Positions 1 through 10,656 are shown, counted from the stretch's first letter. The stretch is DNA of 59,445 nucleotides from Herbaspirillum sp. (GCA_028292625.1 JAQGLY010000045.1:1-59445), one strand, 5' to 3'. The notes: generated by a model not told the origin, from the sequence alone. Translations and numbers: made by a program.

Positions 1-47
1 TTCAACGCAAACGCGATTTGCTGCTCCGTAAATTTGCTCTTCTTCAC
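1..47 (-). CDS. IS3-family transposase OrfA, N-terminal fragment (cut by window edge)
   Basis: Reading leftwards from a GTG at 47 the sequence gives V-K-K-S-K-F-T-E-Q-Q-I-A-F-A-L and then leaves the window. This is the typical start of IS3-family OrfA proteins (KKSKFTEQQIAFALKQ), the helix-turn-helix subunit that binds the element's ends. An in-frame ATG at 65 is a possible alternative start. Only about 15 codons are visible, so it cannot be judged whether the element is intact. Family recognition rests on this short but characteristic motif. Confidence 0.7.
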   Translation of the reverse strand, partial: MKKSKFTEQQIAFAL

Positions 48-180
48 GACATGACTCCATTTCATCTAATGAAAAATCACATCGGAAATTCTACTTTTAA
101 ACGGGACTATTTATTGGGGTACGGTCAAGTTTGCCATGCAAAAAACCGGCAAAAATGGGGCACCTTTCAGTGCAAACAAC
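1..180 (-). mobile_element. End of an IS3-family insertion sequence
   Basis: The transposase start at 47-65 is preceded (on the minus strand) by about 110 bases without genes, as expected between an IS3 orfA and the terminal inverted repeat. The segment 157-174 reads, on the minus strand, TGCACTGAAAGGTGCCCC; IS3 ends commonly begin with TG, so the element may stop near 174-180. The opposite end lies outside the window, so neither the repeat nor a target duplication can be confirmed and the boundary is a guess. Confidence 0.45.
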
Positions 181-468
181 AGACTATCCTGGCGCAGCCC
201 ATGAAACCGCAACGGGGAGTATGCAAATAGTGCCTAAAAGTTGCGCTAACAGATGAATTCTTTTCCTATTAATTAAATTTTAATCTTCTGAAAATATTTT
301 TTATCTGCCGATATTAAAAGGTTAGGCGTTGCGACCGGAGAGGTAGACTAAGTCAGTGCAGAGCTATCGGTGTCTGTTTTTGAGAAAGCCAGTTGCAGCA
401 ATCCTTTTTGCGTAGTAGCGGCGTCTCAAAAGTAGATGATTATTCTAACTAATTGGATCGATTAAATT
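181..468. other. AT-rich intergenic segment, no gene recognised
   Basis: About 290 bases between the IS end and the first chromosomal open frame. It is visibly AT-richer than the downstream chromosome (for example around 255-310) and shows no open frame with protein-like composition, no tRNA and no clear repeat. Confidence 0.5.
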
Positions 469-495
469 TTGGGCCGGATAGTGCTGAATTTAAAT

Positions 496-816
496 ATGAA
501 AATAGATAAACGACTTTGCTGGTCTTTGGTTGGAATTTTTGTGTCTGCTTTATGTTCTGGATCCGTACGGTGTTTTATAAATATATTGCCGATACCTATG
601 AGATATGTTGGCAACGCTGCCGTTCTTCACATATTTTTTTGGGCTACGGTATTGGCAGTGTCTATGTTGTTTTTTGTACGTCAAATATTGATAGTCGCGG
701 TTAAACAATCAAATCAGTTGATATCGTTTTTGATATGTCTATCCATTCTAGTGGTGCTAACAATTCTGGTCATTTTAGTTTCTGCTGGTACAACTTTATG
801 TCGCCCTCTTTTCTGA
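496..816 (+). CDS. Small hypothetical membrane protein (3 predicted TM helices)
   Basis: An open frame of 106 residues from ATG 496; a TTG at 469 would add 9 residues. After a short basic N-terminus (MKIDKR) it has three hydrophobic stretches, at roughly residues 8-27, 39-66 and 77-97, the last two being strongly hydrophobic (HIFFWATVLAVSMLFFV and LSILVVLTILVILVSAG). No family is recognised. Small multi-helix proteins beside IS debris and a toxin-like remnant are sometimes immunity proteins, but nothing here proves that. Codon use is AT-rich compared with the genes after 2.8 kb, consistent with acquired DNA. Confidence 0.45.
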   Translation: MKIDKRLCWSLVGIFVSALCSGSVRCFINILPIPMRYVGNAAVLHIFFWATVLAVSMLFFVRQILIVAVKQSNQLISFLICLSILVVLTILVILVSAGTTLCRPLF

Positions 817-1011
817 AATGAAGGTTCTTATACGAGTCTGACAACTACTATTGCAGGATTTACGATTGGCTCTGTTGATTCGGCGGCGAGCGTCGTTGCC
901 GCCCAAAATGATTACAACAAAGAACTTAGCGAATTAAATCAAGCCGCTACGGTCATCGCTTGCGTCGAAGTCAGCCTATACCGTAACAACACCACGCTCG
1001 ATCCGCGATAA
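817..1011 (+). pseudogene. Possible gene remnant (64 open codons without a good start)
   Basis: Directly after the TGA of the preceding membrane protein (814-816) the same reading frame stays open for 64 codons to a TAA at 1009. The translation (beginning NEGSYTSLTTTIAGFTIGSV) has a protein-like composition, including SAASVVAAQNDYNKELSEL, and lacks an obvious ATG start. The style resembles linker regions near the C-terminal part of large secreted hemagglutinin/toxin proteins, but this is only an impression. It may be a decayed gene tail, or extra sequence lost from the upstream frame by a nonsense change. Confidence 0.25.
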
Positions 1012-1068
1012 CGACACCGTATATTCTCTCGCGCAATGTCGCGATGACCGGATTTATCTCTTCGAATG

Positions 1069-1093
1069 TTGGGCTGGTAAAGCGTTAGCCCAA
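1069..1093. other. Stem-loop between convergent frames
   Basis: TTGGGCT (1069-1075) and AGCCCAA (1087-1093) are perfect inverted repeats separated by 11 bases. They lie 10 bases beyond the stop of the minus-strand lipoprotein gene. No run of T follows on either strand, so it is not a classic intrinsic terminator, though it may help end transcription of the lipoprotein gene. Confidence 0.35.
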
Positions 1094-1102
1094 TCTACCA
1101 TG

Positions 1103-1759
1103 CTAAAAATTTTCAATGAGTTGCTTTCTCTTTTTTGCATACTCAACTTCTGTAATGACACCGTCTTTTTTCAGATCGTTTAGCGCTTGCAATTTTTGAG
1201 CGAGATCTTTAGGTGTTGTGGCGCTAGCAGAATTGTTTAATTGAGATTCTGGGGCAGTGGTTGGAGGAGAAGAGTTGACGAGAGCTGATTGTGAAATAGG
1301 CACTTGCGCGGCACTTGATGCTGCTGTAGGTGCGGCACCATAAATATTGTTGACGACTTCTTCCACCATGGCTGTTTGTGACTTACGCGTTAACGATGTA
1401 TGTAGCGAATTGCCGCTGGCGAGAGGGGCTTCAGTTTTTGGATCCCGGATGGTGACAGTCAACTCCAGCATATACATAGTGATGTCCCACATCCATTTAT
1501 CTACATAAGTAACAAGGGCGTCGACATTGTTAGGTGGTGCGCCGGAGCCGGTGGTTACAGTGACACCTTTGCCTCGCAGTTTATCGGCAATTTCCTGATT
1601 GACTTCGCTGTTATCGGATGGGTAGTGTTTAACATACATGGTCTTTAGTGTTGAAAGATCTGTTGTTGGATTCACGTTGGCTGTTGCCAGGTTCCTGCAA
1701 CCGGTAGTAAATGAAGTAACGGCAAACACAATGACAGTCAATCTTAAAATTTTATACAT
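1103..1759 (-). CDS. Putative lipoprotein with C-terminal SHOCT domain
   Basis: A 218-residue protein. The N-terminus (MYKILRLTVIVFAVTSFTTG followed by Cys21) is a lipoprotein signal peptide, so the mature protein should be lipid-anchored and periplasmic. Residues about 35-135 resemble the DUF4136-like fold seen in small envelope lipoproteins (LKTMYVKHYPSD, then VDALVTYVDKWMWDITMYM). A low-complexity Ala/Ser/Thr/Pro linker follows at 140-180. The last 34 residues match the SHOCT pattern (L-x-x-L-x-x-L-x-x-x-G-x-I-x-x-x-E-Y/F-x-x-K-x-x-L), a short domain found at the ends of many unrelated membrane or lipoproteins. No function can be assigned. It stands alone, with no operon partner. Confidence 0.75.
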   Translation of the reverse strand: MYKILRLTVIVFAVTSFTTGCRNLATANVNPTTDLSTLKTMYVKHYPSDNSEVNQEIADKLRGKGVTVTTGSGAPPNNVDALVTYVDKWMWDITMYMLELTVTIRDPKTEAPLASGNSLHTSLTRKSQTAMVEEVVNNIYGAAPTAASSAAQVPISQSALVNSSPPTTAPESQLNNSASATTPKDLAQKLQALNDLKKDGVITEVEYAKKRKQLIENF

Positions 1760-2098
1760 GCTAATCCCCCTGATTTTTTATATAAACAAACGAATGTGCC
1801 GCTTTGACAGCTAAGTAATGCTGATGGGACTTGGAGTAATGTGCCGATGCTAATCATTGCAAGAGCAAAATACCGTTTCTTCGCCATTCTTCTGTTGTTG
1901 GCACCGTTTTGCCTTATCACATCTCCGGCATGCTCTGATAGCATATCCGCTGGGACTACCTTCTATAAAGGGTAGTTCCAATCGCTGTTAGGCACATGCC
2001 GGATATTGTAAATATTTTGAGTACTATGTTGGTTCAGATATGATGGTTCGCACTTACTAGTGTTTGGATTACATTGGAACGATATTATTTAATCAAGC
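1760..2098. other. Intergenic segment, nothing recognised
   Basis: About 340 bases upstream of the SHOCT lipoprotein gene. Open frames here (for instance 66 codons on the minus strand overlapping the lipoprotein start) have no recognisable motifs or ribosome site. The promoter of the lipoprotein gene should lie here, but no convincing -35/-10 pair was found. Confidence 0.4.
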
Positions 2099-2257
2099 CT
2101 AAGATATCTTTTTCCATTTTTCCGGTCGCCGCGCATTTTGTCGTAATACCGGCGGTGGTCTTTTTGGTAACTCCACCCAGACCTGAAATTGTTCGACTAA
2201 AAACATACGGTCTGCATCCTTCAGAGATTTAACTACGAAGTGAAACTTCAGTCTCAT
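2099..2257 (-). CDS. Small hypothetical ORF, possible gene remnant
   Basis: 52 codons from an ATG at 2257 to a TAG at 2099. The translation, starting MRLKFHFVVKSLKDADRMF and continuing with EQFQVWVELPKRPPPVLRQ, looks like real protein: mixed hydrophobic and basic residues and no low complexity. A second frame on the same strand (2229-2432) overlaps its start and is also protein-like, so the two may be pieces of one frameshifted gene. No family is recognised and no ribosome site is evident. Confidence 0.25.
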   Translation of the reverse strand: MRLKFHFVVKSLKDADRMFLVEQFQVWVELPKRPPPVLRQNARRPEKWKKIS

Positions 2258-2432
2258 GCCTAGTATCCGCATGCAACTCCAAAAAATTTGGTAGAAAAGA
2301 ATCCTCGATCTGGGCGCTTATCTGATTGTCCCAATGAGCATGTACACCAGCCCACACAAACAGTATATTTTTGGCAAGCAGATATGACTTGGCATCAACT
2401 GTAATTCCACGATACCTGGCGGTTGTCAGCAA

Positions 2433-2636
2433 AGAAATTTCATATTTTCTGACTGAGGATTAGCTATTTTTATCCAAAATCTATGCCGGTCAAACAAGAT
2501 TTGCAAAACGTCTTTCGAGTGAGGGTTATATATGGGCGACCAATTTGTCAAATCATCATGAGGTAATGAACGGCTTAATTTCAAAAAACTTTAGAGTTAA
2601 AGCCATACCAGTAACGTGCCCAGCAAAGTTCCACTC
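2433..2636. other. Intergenic segment before the tRNA
   Basis: Low-GC sequence with no supported gene. It marks the transition from the AT-rich left segment to GC-rich core chromosome at the tRNA. A tRNA gene at such a composition boundary can be an integration site, but no attachment-site repeat of the tRNA 3' end was found to the left. Confidence 0.35.
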
Positions 2637-2666
2637 TCGACTCAACCGCCCGCAACACCGTATAAT
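2637..2666 (+). promoter_or_regulatory. Promoter of tRNA-Gly
   Basis: TCGACT at 2637-2642 as -35, an 18-base spacer and a perfect TATAAT at 2661-2666 as -10. The tRNA begins 12 bases after the -10, the normal distance for a tRNA start plus a short leader. Confidence 0.7.
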
Positions 2667-2677
2667 CCCCCATCATC

Positions 2678-2751
2678 GCGGGTGTAGCTCAATGGCAGAG
2701 CAGAAGCTTCCCAAGCTTACGACGAGGGTTCGATTCCCTTCACCCGCTCCA
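2678..2751 (+). tRNA. tRNA-Gly (anticodon CCC)
   Basis: A full cloverleaf: acceptor arms GCGGGTG (2678-2684) and CACCCGC (2741-2747), D-stem GCTC/GAGC, anticodon loop TTCCCAA with anticodon CCC reading GGG, T-arm with loop TTCGATT, discriminator T and an encoded CCA (2749-2751). The arrangement matches E. coli glyU closely. One pair at the top of the anticodon stem is mismatched (G-A). Confidence 0.93.
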
Positions 2752-2847
2752 TCCGGAATTTCCCTCGCCAGCCCCGCAACGCCCTGCCCCGCTCCAATCT
2801 GCTAAACTTCGCCCGCCCCGCCCATCCATTTATTCCCGCGATCCAGC

Positions 2848-3561
2848 ATGCCAGACCAGCCCAACGACAAACCGATGTTCTACGATCCGACCGAGCGCCG
2901 CATCCGCAGCTTCGTCACCCGCGCCGGACGTCTGTCGGTCGCGCAGGCGCGCGCGATCGAGGAGCTGTCGCCGCGCTTTTGCGTGCCTTATCAAAAATCC
3001 CTGTTGGACATCGATGCCTGTTTCGGACGCGCCGCGCCCGCGATTCTGGAAATCGGCTTCGGCATGGGCGATTCCACGGCGCAGATCGCGGCGGCCATGC
3101 CGGACCGCAATTTCATCGGCGTCGAGGTTCATACGCCGGGCATCGGCAGTTTGCTGAAGCTGATCGGTGAGCAGCATTTGGAAAATCTGCGCATCGTTCA
3201 GCATGACGCAGTGGAGGTGCTGACGCATATGATCGCGCCGGCGTCGCTGGCGGGGGTGCATGTGTTTTTCCCCGATCCATGGCATAAGGCGCGCCACAAT
3301 AAGCGGCGTCTGATTCAGCCCGCGCTGGTGAGTCTGCTGGCGTCGCGCTTGGCGCCGGGCGGGTATCTGCATTGCGCGACGGATTGGGAAGACTACGCGG
3401 TGCAGATGCTGGAAGTGCTGAACGCCGAACCGGCATTGCGCAACACCGCCGACACTTATGCGCCGCGCCCGCCTTACCGGCCGGTGACCAAATTCGAGAA
3501 CCGCGGTCTGCGCCTGGGGCATGGCGTGTGGGATCTGGTATTCGATAAATCGCCGGACTGA
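2848..3561 (+). CDS. trmB: tRNA (guanine-N7-)-methyltransferase TrmB
   Basis: A 237-residue class I SAM-dependent methyltransferase that makes m7G46 in the tRNA variable loop. The SAM motif [12 protein letters not shown] is at residues 66-77; the family signature [17 protein letters not shown] is near 138-154, and the C-terminal [18 protein letters not shown] matches the substrate-binding tail. Length is normal for TrmB. The ATG at 2848 gives the usual N-terminus ending in [13 protein letters not shown]. It lies just downstream of a tRNA gene but has its own context and no operon partner in the same direction. Confidence 0.96.
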   Translation: MPDQPNDKPMFYDPTERRIRSFVTRAGRLSVAQARAIEELSPRFCVPYQKSLLDIDACFGRAAPAILEIGFGMGDSTAQIAAAMPDRNFIGVEVHTPGIGSLLKLIGEQHLENLRIVQHDAVEVLTHMIAPASLAGVHVFFPDPWHKARHNKRRLIQPALVSLLASRLAPGGYLHCATDWEDYAVQMLEVLNAEPALRNTADTYAPRPPYRPVTKFENRGLRLGHGVWDLVFDKSPD

Positions 3562-3699
3562 CGGGGCCGCCAATACTGCCGATTATCTCGGCGTCCTTGC
3601 TTGCACGCTAAAGTCGTTAACTGAAAGATAATTCAGGGGCGGGTAGAATTCGATAGCGATAACTCATAGAATCCAATTCTTCCATCGAAGTTGGCATTC

Positions 3700-6600
3700 A
3701 TGAATGATTTTGGATTTCCCGCTCTACCACCACGCCATTCGTTCGTCACAAATACATCCCCATCGCTGCAGCCATCACTGTCCGCAAGCCTTTCCGCCGG
3801 CGCGCCGTGGCGCTACCGGCCGGCTGATGAAACCGGCCCGCATACGCCGATGCGCCGAGCCGGCATCCTCAGAAGCCGTCGATACACGCGCGTTTCACTG
3901 AACAACGCCGGCGCCGCCATCGGAGCCAATCCGCCACCGGCAACGGCTCGCCCACAGGTCGTTCAACCGCTGGCAGAGCCGAATGTCGCTCAGCGGGCGG
4001 ATACCGCTCTCGCCAATGCATACGCCAAGGTTTTCAATTGCACGCGGATCGAAACGCAGGATATTCTGCGCCAGACCGACCGCACGCTGTATGCAAGCTG
4101 GCGCAATCTGCGTGCCATTAATGAAGTGCAATGGACACGGTCCGCCAGCGAAGACCCTCCCGGCGCGCACGATCTGGCTTATGCAGCCACCTTGCTGCGG
4201 TGGCTTTTGCAACGGCATTCCGAGATGGATGATGCGTCGCTGCTCGACACCGCGCAATCGTATCTGACCCCGCCGATCGTCATGCCTGCCGGCGAAGCGC
4301 TGCTGGAAGATATCTACAGAGATGTATTACAGCGCGAATCGCATTGGATAAGCACCGATAAGGTTCGAACCAGGCATCTGTCGGCAACGCAAATCCTGCA
4401 GGTGGTCTGGCGCCATCGTCTGGAACATGCCGGTACGCGATTCACGCTCGATGATCGGCTGCAACATCCGCGCGACGTGATTGTCGACGAAGCTGCCCTG
4501 ATTGCCTATCGGGCGCAAGCGGATCGGTCCGACAATTCGGACACGACTGCGATGACGCGAATTCGCGGACAGTACCTCATCGCGCTGATCGATGAATGGG
4601 AGGATGCGGCGCTCGGTGTACGCCTGTTGCCGTCCACGCCGATTGCGCCCGTCAACGCCAAGTTCTGGTATGACGGCTCGGTCCTGCAAAACGCACGCGG
4701 CATGCAACTGGAACAGATCGTCGATGCGCTATACGACGGAGCGCCTTATGTCGCAGAAGGGCCGAAAATGCAAAAGATGATCGACCAGGCCAGCCGCGGC
4801 CGGCGCTTGCCTGGGCAGCCTGCGATCCCCGTTTCCCATTCGCGCCGACCGCTGCTGATGGAGTGGATGCATGTCGATCCGCCCGGCGCGCCGCGCTACC
4901 GGCAACGGGAAGGGACTCGCAACTTCGGCGATGCCTGGCTGACGCGCGGCGAGTTGCGCGCCGTCGTCGAGAAGGCCATGCACGACCTGGCGTTGGATAC
5001 CGTTTATCCGGGCGGCACCGCTTTGCATGCGGTCGCCACCATCGTGCGCCGGCTGGGTCCATTGCACGATATCGATTTCGAGCAATTCGACAGCCCCACC
5101 GAGTTGATGCAGGTTTTTAACAGACTCAATCAGATCTGGCAGCATCATCCCCGCTATCCTGTTCAGCCAACGTTGAGCGCGGCGCATTATCTTGCCCAAG
5201 GCAGCGGCGTCGTCTTTCTCGATGCGCGCTGCCCTTTGACTCCGGTGGAACAGATCGAAATCCGGATAGCGGCTCCGCTGCTACAGGCGCTGAATAAATC
5301 CCATGACAGCGTGCGCGAGAGCATCGCCGCTCTGCAGCGAAAAACCATCGATGTCTTTCGGGCACGCTCCAGAACGCAGATAGATGACTATCAGAAATTC
5401 ATTCGAACCGGAGAATTCTCGATATATGTCAATGCGCTGAAGCAGATCGACAAGTCCATCAACGCCCCTGAGAAAATTTCTTATCTGGATACGCCGGATC
5501 TGTTGCGTCAGCTCGGCAGCTATTTTCGAGAGCGATTGCTGGCGCAAGGCCCTTTGCCCAATTACGATCGGGATTTCCTGATCCGGCAGATTCTGCGGCA
5601 AAAGCTGGCGATGACCGATGCCGATCTGGAAAAAACAAATACATTTACCATTCAATTCGACGCGATAACGGGACATAACATACGGCTGTCAAAAATGCCG
5701 GTGGAAGAATTCAAGACGCGCAGCAGATCGGGCGATGCCCAGATGCGCTATAACGGCAAAGTCATCCGTGCCACCAGTGAACTGCAGGCAGCCAATGCGC
5801 AAATCGCGGAAACATTATTCGACCATCCGCTAATCCGCGCCAAAAGCAAGGAAATCGTACGGCAGAAGGCGTCGGCGTATAACAAGGAAGACATCGATAA
5901 GGTGCGCGGTGTTCTGGTCAAGGACATCTTGGGCCTTCCCCAGGAAGAAACGATAGACCGCATCGTTGCTTTCTGCGAACGCATGTTCGGCAGCCCCACT
6001 GTCAGAACGGTGGTTGAGGCATTCGCCAGCGGCGATCCGAAGCAGATATTGGGGCTGCTGCCGTTTGTCATTCCCTTATACGAAATCGAAGAAGGAATCC
6101 GGCTCAGCGACAAGCAGCGCGCGCTCGACGGCGCCCTGCATTTCGGCGAGGACGCCATTTTTACGCTACTCGGCGCCGGCGTCGAAGGCTCCTTGCGGCG
6201 TCAGGTCGCGCGCGACGCCGAAGCCATGCTGTTGGCGCGGACCAGGATGTCGGCGCCCGAACGCGCCGGCGTCGATATGCTGCAAAACATGGCGGCGCTG
6301 ATGCCGGAGGTGGCGAGCGAACGATTGGCGCAGCGCAGGGTGGTGGTCGAGAACGATATATTCAAAGTCGGCGCCGGGTCGGATGCGCAGTCGGCGCCCA
6401 CCGAAATGCGTACACCCGACAACAGCGTGCAGCGCATGATCTATCTGAACGATGAACGCCGCATCTCCCCTGTCGCACCTTCCGGCGCCGGCTATGTCGA
6501 AACCGATTTGCGGGGCAGACCGGCGCCGGGGGCGCCGCCGATTTTCAGGGATGCGGAATCCGGGCTTCACTATCGGCTGATCCGAAATCCCGACCCGCAT

Positions 6601-7977
6601 TCGGGCGCCGCCGGCATATCGACAACGGAATTAAGCGCGCGTTCGACGATATCGCACGTCCGGCAGTACTGGCAGTCGGTCGTTGACATACCGGGCATCC
6701 GCGTCAGAAGCACCGCCCCTGAGGATATCCTGGACACCTTGTTCAGAGTGTCTTCTCATCCCTTGTTCGCCAAATTTCGGGAGTTCTGGCTGGCTACCTA
6801 TGAACGATCGGATACTGCGGTCGCCATTATCAATTCGGCCTACGATCGTATGAAATACGGCGGCCGCCGTTGTGAAATCGTGTTCGACGCAGACGATGCC
6901 CAAATGAAGGGCAATAAGATATGGTTCCTCAACGATAAGGGCCTCGGCCAGTATAAATACATCTCATCGCATGGCAGCGAACACTTTCAACGTATCCGCA
7001 TGTGGCTCCATGAATCCCTGCACTGGCTGACCAAAACCCAGGATTATTCGGCTTTTTACGAAGCCTTCAGGAATCGCGGCGCCACCATTTATCTGGAGGA
7101 TCGGATCTTGTCCGAACTCGGAGAGTATCCGCCGCTACCGCCCCGTGTTATCTATAAGTCGCTGGAGACGCCGGTCAGGCCAGCGCTCGACGAAGGTTTA
7201 CCGACGCCCAGGAATTTGCGCCGGATCCATGAATGGACCATCGCGGAAAACGTGTATCTCGATAAACTGGTCGACCAGGGAAGGTCTTTCCCGCCGACAC
7301 TGCGGGTGCTGGGCGAGCCGGTCTCGGAACGGGGCACTGTGCGGCAGATCCTCTCCCTGAAGCGGCGCCTCGATTCTTTCGGACCGCTAGGGGCCGGCAA
7401 TGCGCTTCATCTCTTCGAATCCATCGCCGATATGTTCGCGTCTTCGCCGAGCTATCTGCGCCACCGGCCGATGTTGAGGACGCTGGTCACCCGCAGCAAA
7501 ACATTTCGCGCACTGGCCGCGGCATGGAGTACCAGGCTCAGACCGTATACCGTCGACATCGCCTTGAAAAACTTCGATCTCACGCCCCTGGACTTCAGCC
7601 ACAACAGTCTCGCACATCATGTCTCCAGCGATGGCAGCAAGATATGGTTCAACGCCAAGGCGTTTCATTACTTCTCGGAATTCGACCTCACCCCGGTCGA
7701 TCCAATACGCCGATATGCCGGCGCCATCATCGATCTGTTTCTCAAAGAGATGGCGCCGGGTGCGCATGAAGTGTGTCCGCCGGACGCCATATTCGATCGC
7801 GGCATTCATGTCTTGCTGGAAAACCAGGTTTTGCAGGAGATTGGCGAACCTTCACCGAAGCGCATCTGCGCGGCGCTGACCACCGATCGCAACGCCTTTT
7901 TACCCGACCAGACCGCCATCACCCGCGCAGCGGCGGATGAGGACGGCTACCTGCGTGAACATGCGAGCTGGCCGTGA
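3700..7977 (+). CDS. Large putative toxin/effector with HExxH metalloprotease motif
   Basis: A 1425-residue protein from ATG 3700 (TTG 3691 would add three residues). No signal peptide; the first about 90 residues are rich in Ser, Pro and Ala and look disordered, as in type III effectors. Residues about 770-830 (LLPFVIPLYEIEEGIRLSD, then ALHFGEDAIFTLLGAGVEG) recall the hydrophobic segment of dermonecrotic-type toxins. A zinc-protease motif H1104-E-S-L-H1108 lies in RIRMWLHESLHWLTK, preceded by GNKIWFLNDKG (1071-1081). A second, degenerate copy appears at about 1275-1395: GSKIWF (1312-1317) and RGIHVLLENQVLQEIGEPSP mirror GNKIWF and RGATIYLEDRILSELGEYPP, but HESLH is replaced by a non-catalytic IDLFL-like segment. 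It is wedged between trmB and recQ, converging on recQ with one base between stops. Family unknown; secretion and toxicity are inferences. Confidence 0.7.
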   Translation: MNDFGFPALPPRHSFVTNTSPSLQPSLSASLSAGAPWRYRPADETGPHTPMRRAGILRSRRYTRVSLNNAGAAIGANPPPATARPQVVQPLAEPNVAQRADTALANAYAKVFNCTRIETQDILRQTDRTLYASWRNLRAINEVQWTRSASEDPPGAHDLAYAATLLRWLLQRHSEMDDASLLDTAQSYLTPPIVMPAGEALLEDIYRDVLQRESHWISTDKVRTRHLSATQILQVVWRHRLEHAGTRFTLDDRLQHPRDVIVDEAALIAYRAQADRSDNSDTTAMTRIRGQYLIALIDEWEDAALGVRLLPSTPIAPVNAKFWYDGSVLQNARGMQLEQIVDALYDGAPYVAEGPKMQKMIDQASRGRRLPGQPAIPVSHSRRPLLMEWMHVDPPGAPRYRQREGTRNFGDAWLTRGELRAVVEKAMHDLALDTVYPGGTALHAVATIVRRLGPLHDIDFEQFDSPTELMQVFNRLNQIWQHHPRYPVQPTLSAAHYLAQGSGVVFLDARCPLTPVEQIEIRIAAPLLQALNKSHDSVRESIAALQRKTIDVFRARSRTQIDDYQKFIRTGEFSIYVNALKQIDKSINAPEKISYLDTPDLLRQLGSYFRERLLAQGPLPNYDRDFLIRQILRQKLAMTDADLEKTNTFTIQFDAITGHNIRLSKMPVEEFKTRSRSGDAQMRYNGKVIRATSELQAANAQIAETLFDHPLIRAKSKEIVRQKASAYNKEDIDKVRGVLVKDILGLPQEETIDRIVAFCERMFGSPTVRTVVEAFASGDPKQILGLLPFVIPLYEIEEGIRLSDKQRALDGALHFGEDAIFTLLGAGVEGSLRRQVARDAEAMLLARTRMSAPERAGVDMLQNMAALMPEVASERLAQRRVVVENDIFKVGAGSDAQSAPTEMRTPDNSVQRMIYLNDERRISPVAPSGAGYVETDLRGRPAPGAPPIFRDAESGLHYRLIRNPDPHSGAAGISTTELSARSTISHVRQYWQSVVDIPGIRVRSTAPEDILDTLFRVSSHPLFAKFREFWLATYERSDTAVAIINSAYDRMKYGGRRCEIVFDADDAQMKGNKIWFLNDKGLGQYKYISSHGSEHFQRIRMWLHESLHWLTKTQDYSAFYEAFRNRGATIYLEDRILSELGEYPPLPPRVIYKSLETPVRPALDEGLPTPRNLRRIHEWTIAENVYLDKLVDQGRSFPPTLRVLGEPVSERGTVRQILSLKRRLDSFGPLGAGNALHLFESIADMFASSPSYLRHRPMLRTLVTRSKTFRALAAAWSTRLRPYTVDIALKNFDLTPLDFSHNSLAHHVSSDGSKIWFNAKAFHYFSEFDLTPVDPIRRYAGAIIDLFLKEMAPGAHEVCPPDAIFDRGIHVLLENQVLQEIGEPSPKRICAALTTDRNAFLPDQTAITRAAADEDGYLREHASWP

Positions 7978-7978
7978 T

Positions 7979-9801
<1,823 letters not shown>

Positions 9802-9802
<1 letters not shown>

Positions 9803-10656
9803 CACTCCGCCCACACCACCAGGCCGAAATAGGCGGTCGCGAGGATCACGATACCGAAGGCGATGCGGTACCACGCGAAGGCGGTGAAATCGTGATTGCT
9901 GATGTAACGCAACAGCCAGCGCACGCACAGGAATGCGGAAATGAACGCCGCAACGGTGCCGACGGTAAACAGCGGCATATCGGCCGAATCCAGCAGCGCG
10001 CGCGCTTTATACAGCGAGTAAATGGTCGCGCCGAACAAGGTCGGAATCGCCAGGAAAAAAGAAAATTCGGTGGCCGCCTTGCGTGACAGGCCGAACATCA
10101 TGCCGCCGATAATCGTCGCGCCGGAACGGCTGGTGCCGGGTATCAGCGCGAACATCTGCGCGCAGCCGACCTTGAACGCATCGAGGACCGTCATATCGTC
10201 GACCGATTCGACACGCGCGGCGCGGCTTTCGCCGATTCTGGCGTGCCGCCGTTCGACCCACAGAATGATCAGGCCGCCGACGATGAAAGCGATGGCCACC
10301 GGCAAGGCCGAAAACAGATGCGCCTTGATCGCCTTGCTGAACAGCACGCCGACGATGGCCGCCGGCAAAAACGCCACGATCAGGTTGATCGTCAGCCGCT
10401 GTGCCTGACGCTCGGAAAACAGACCGGTCAGCACAGAGGCGATGCGCACGCGGTATTCCCAGCACACCGCCAGGATCGCGCCGGCCTGGATCACGATTTC
10501 GAATACATCGACTTTTTCTTTGGGAAATACTGGACTGGAGAATCCGATTAAATTGCCGGCCAGAATCAAGTGGCCGGTGGAGGAAATCGGAAGGAATTCG
10601 GTAAGACCCTCGACGATGCCCATGATGATCGCTTTGATAAACAGTATTGTGTCCAT
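9802..10656 (-). CDS. uppP: Undecaprenyl-diphosphatase UppP (BacA family)
   Basis: A 284-residue polytopic inner-membrane enzyme that dephosphorylates undecaprenyl diphosphate so the lipid carrier can be reused for peptidoglycan and O-antigen synthesis. The two family motifs are present: [18 protein letters not shown] near residues 16-33 and [14 protein letters not shown] in the middle, together forming the active site. About eight hydrophobic segments follow the BacA pattern. Its stop overlaps the recQ start (TGATG). Other overlapping frames on the plus strand are not real genes. Confidence 0.96.

Noticed and set aside
1744..1944. 66-codon frame upstream of the SHOCT lipoprotein
   Set aside because: Overlaps the lipoprotein start, lacks a ribosome site and any motif.
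2545..2805. 86-codon frame overlapping the tRNA gene
   Set aside because: It contains the whole tRNA-Gly; the translation is unlike protein and the tRNA is certain.
2830..3573. 247-codon frame antisense to trmB
   Set aside because: Mirror of a conserved gene; Arg/Gln-rich, no motifs, no ribosome site.
3560..3700. PIP/hrp-type promoter box for the toxin-like gene
   Set aside because: One TTCGA occurs near 3650 but no second TTCG at the required spacing; no GGAACC/CCAC pair either.
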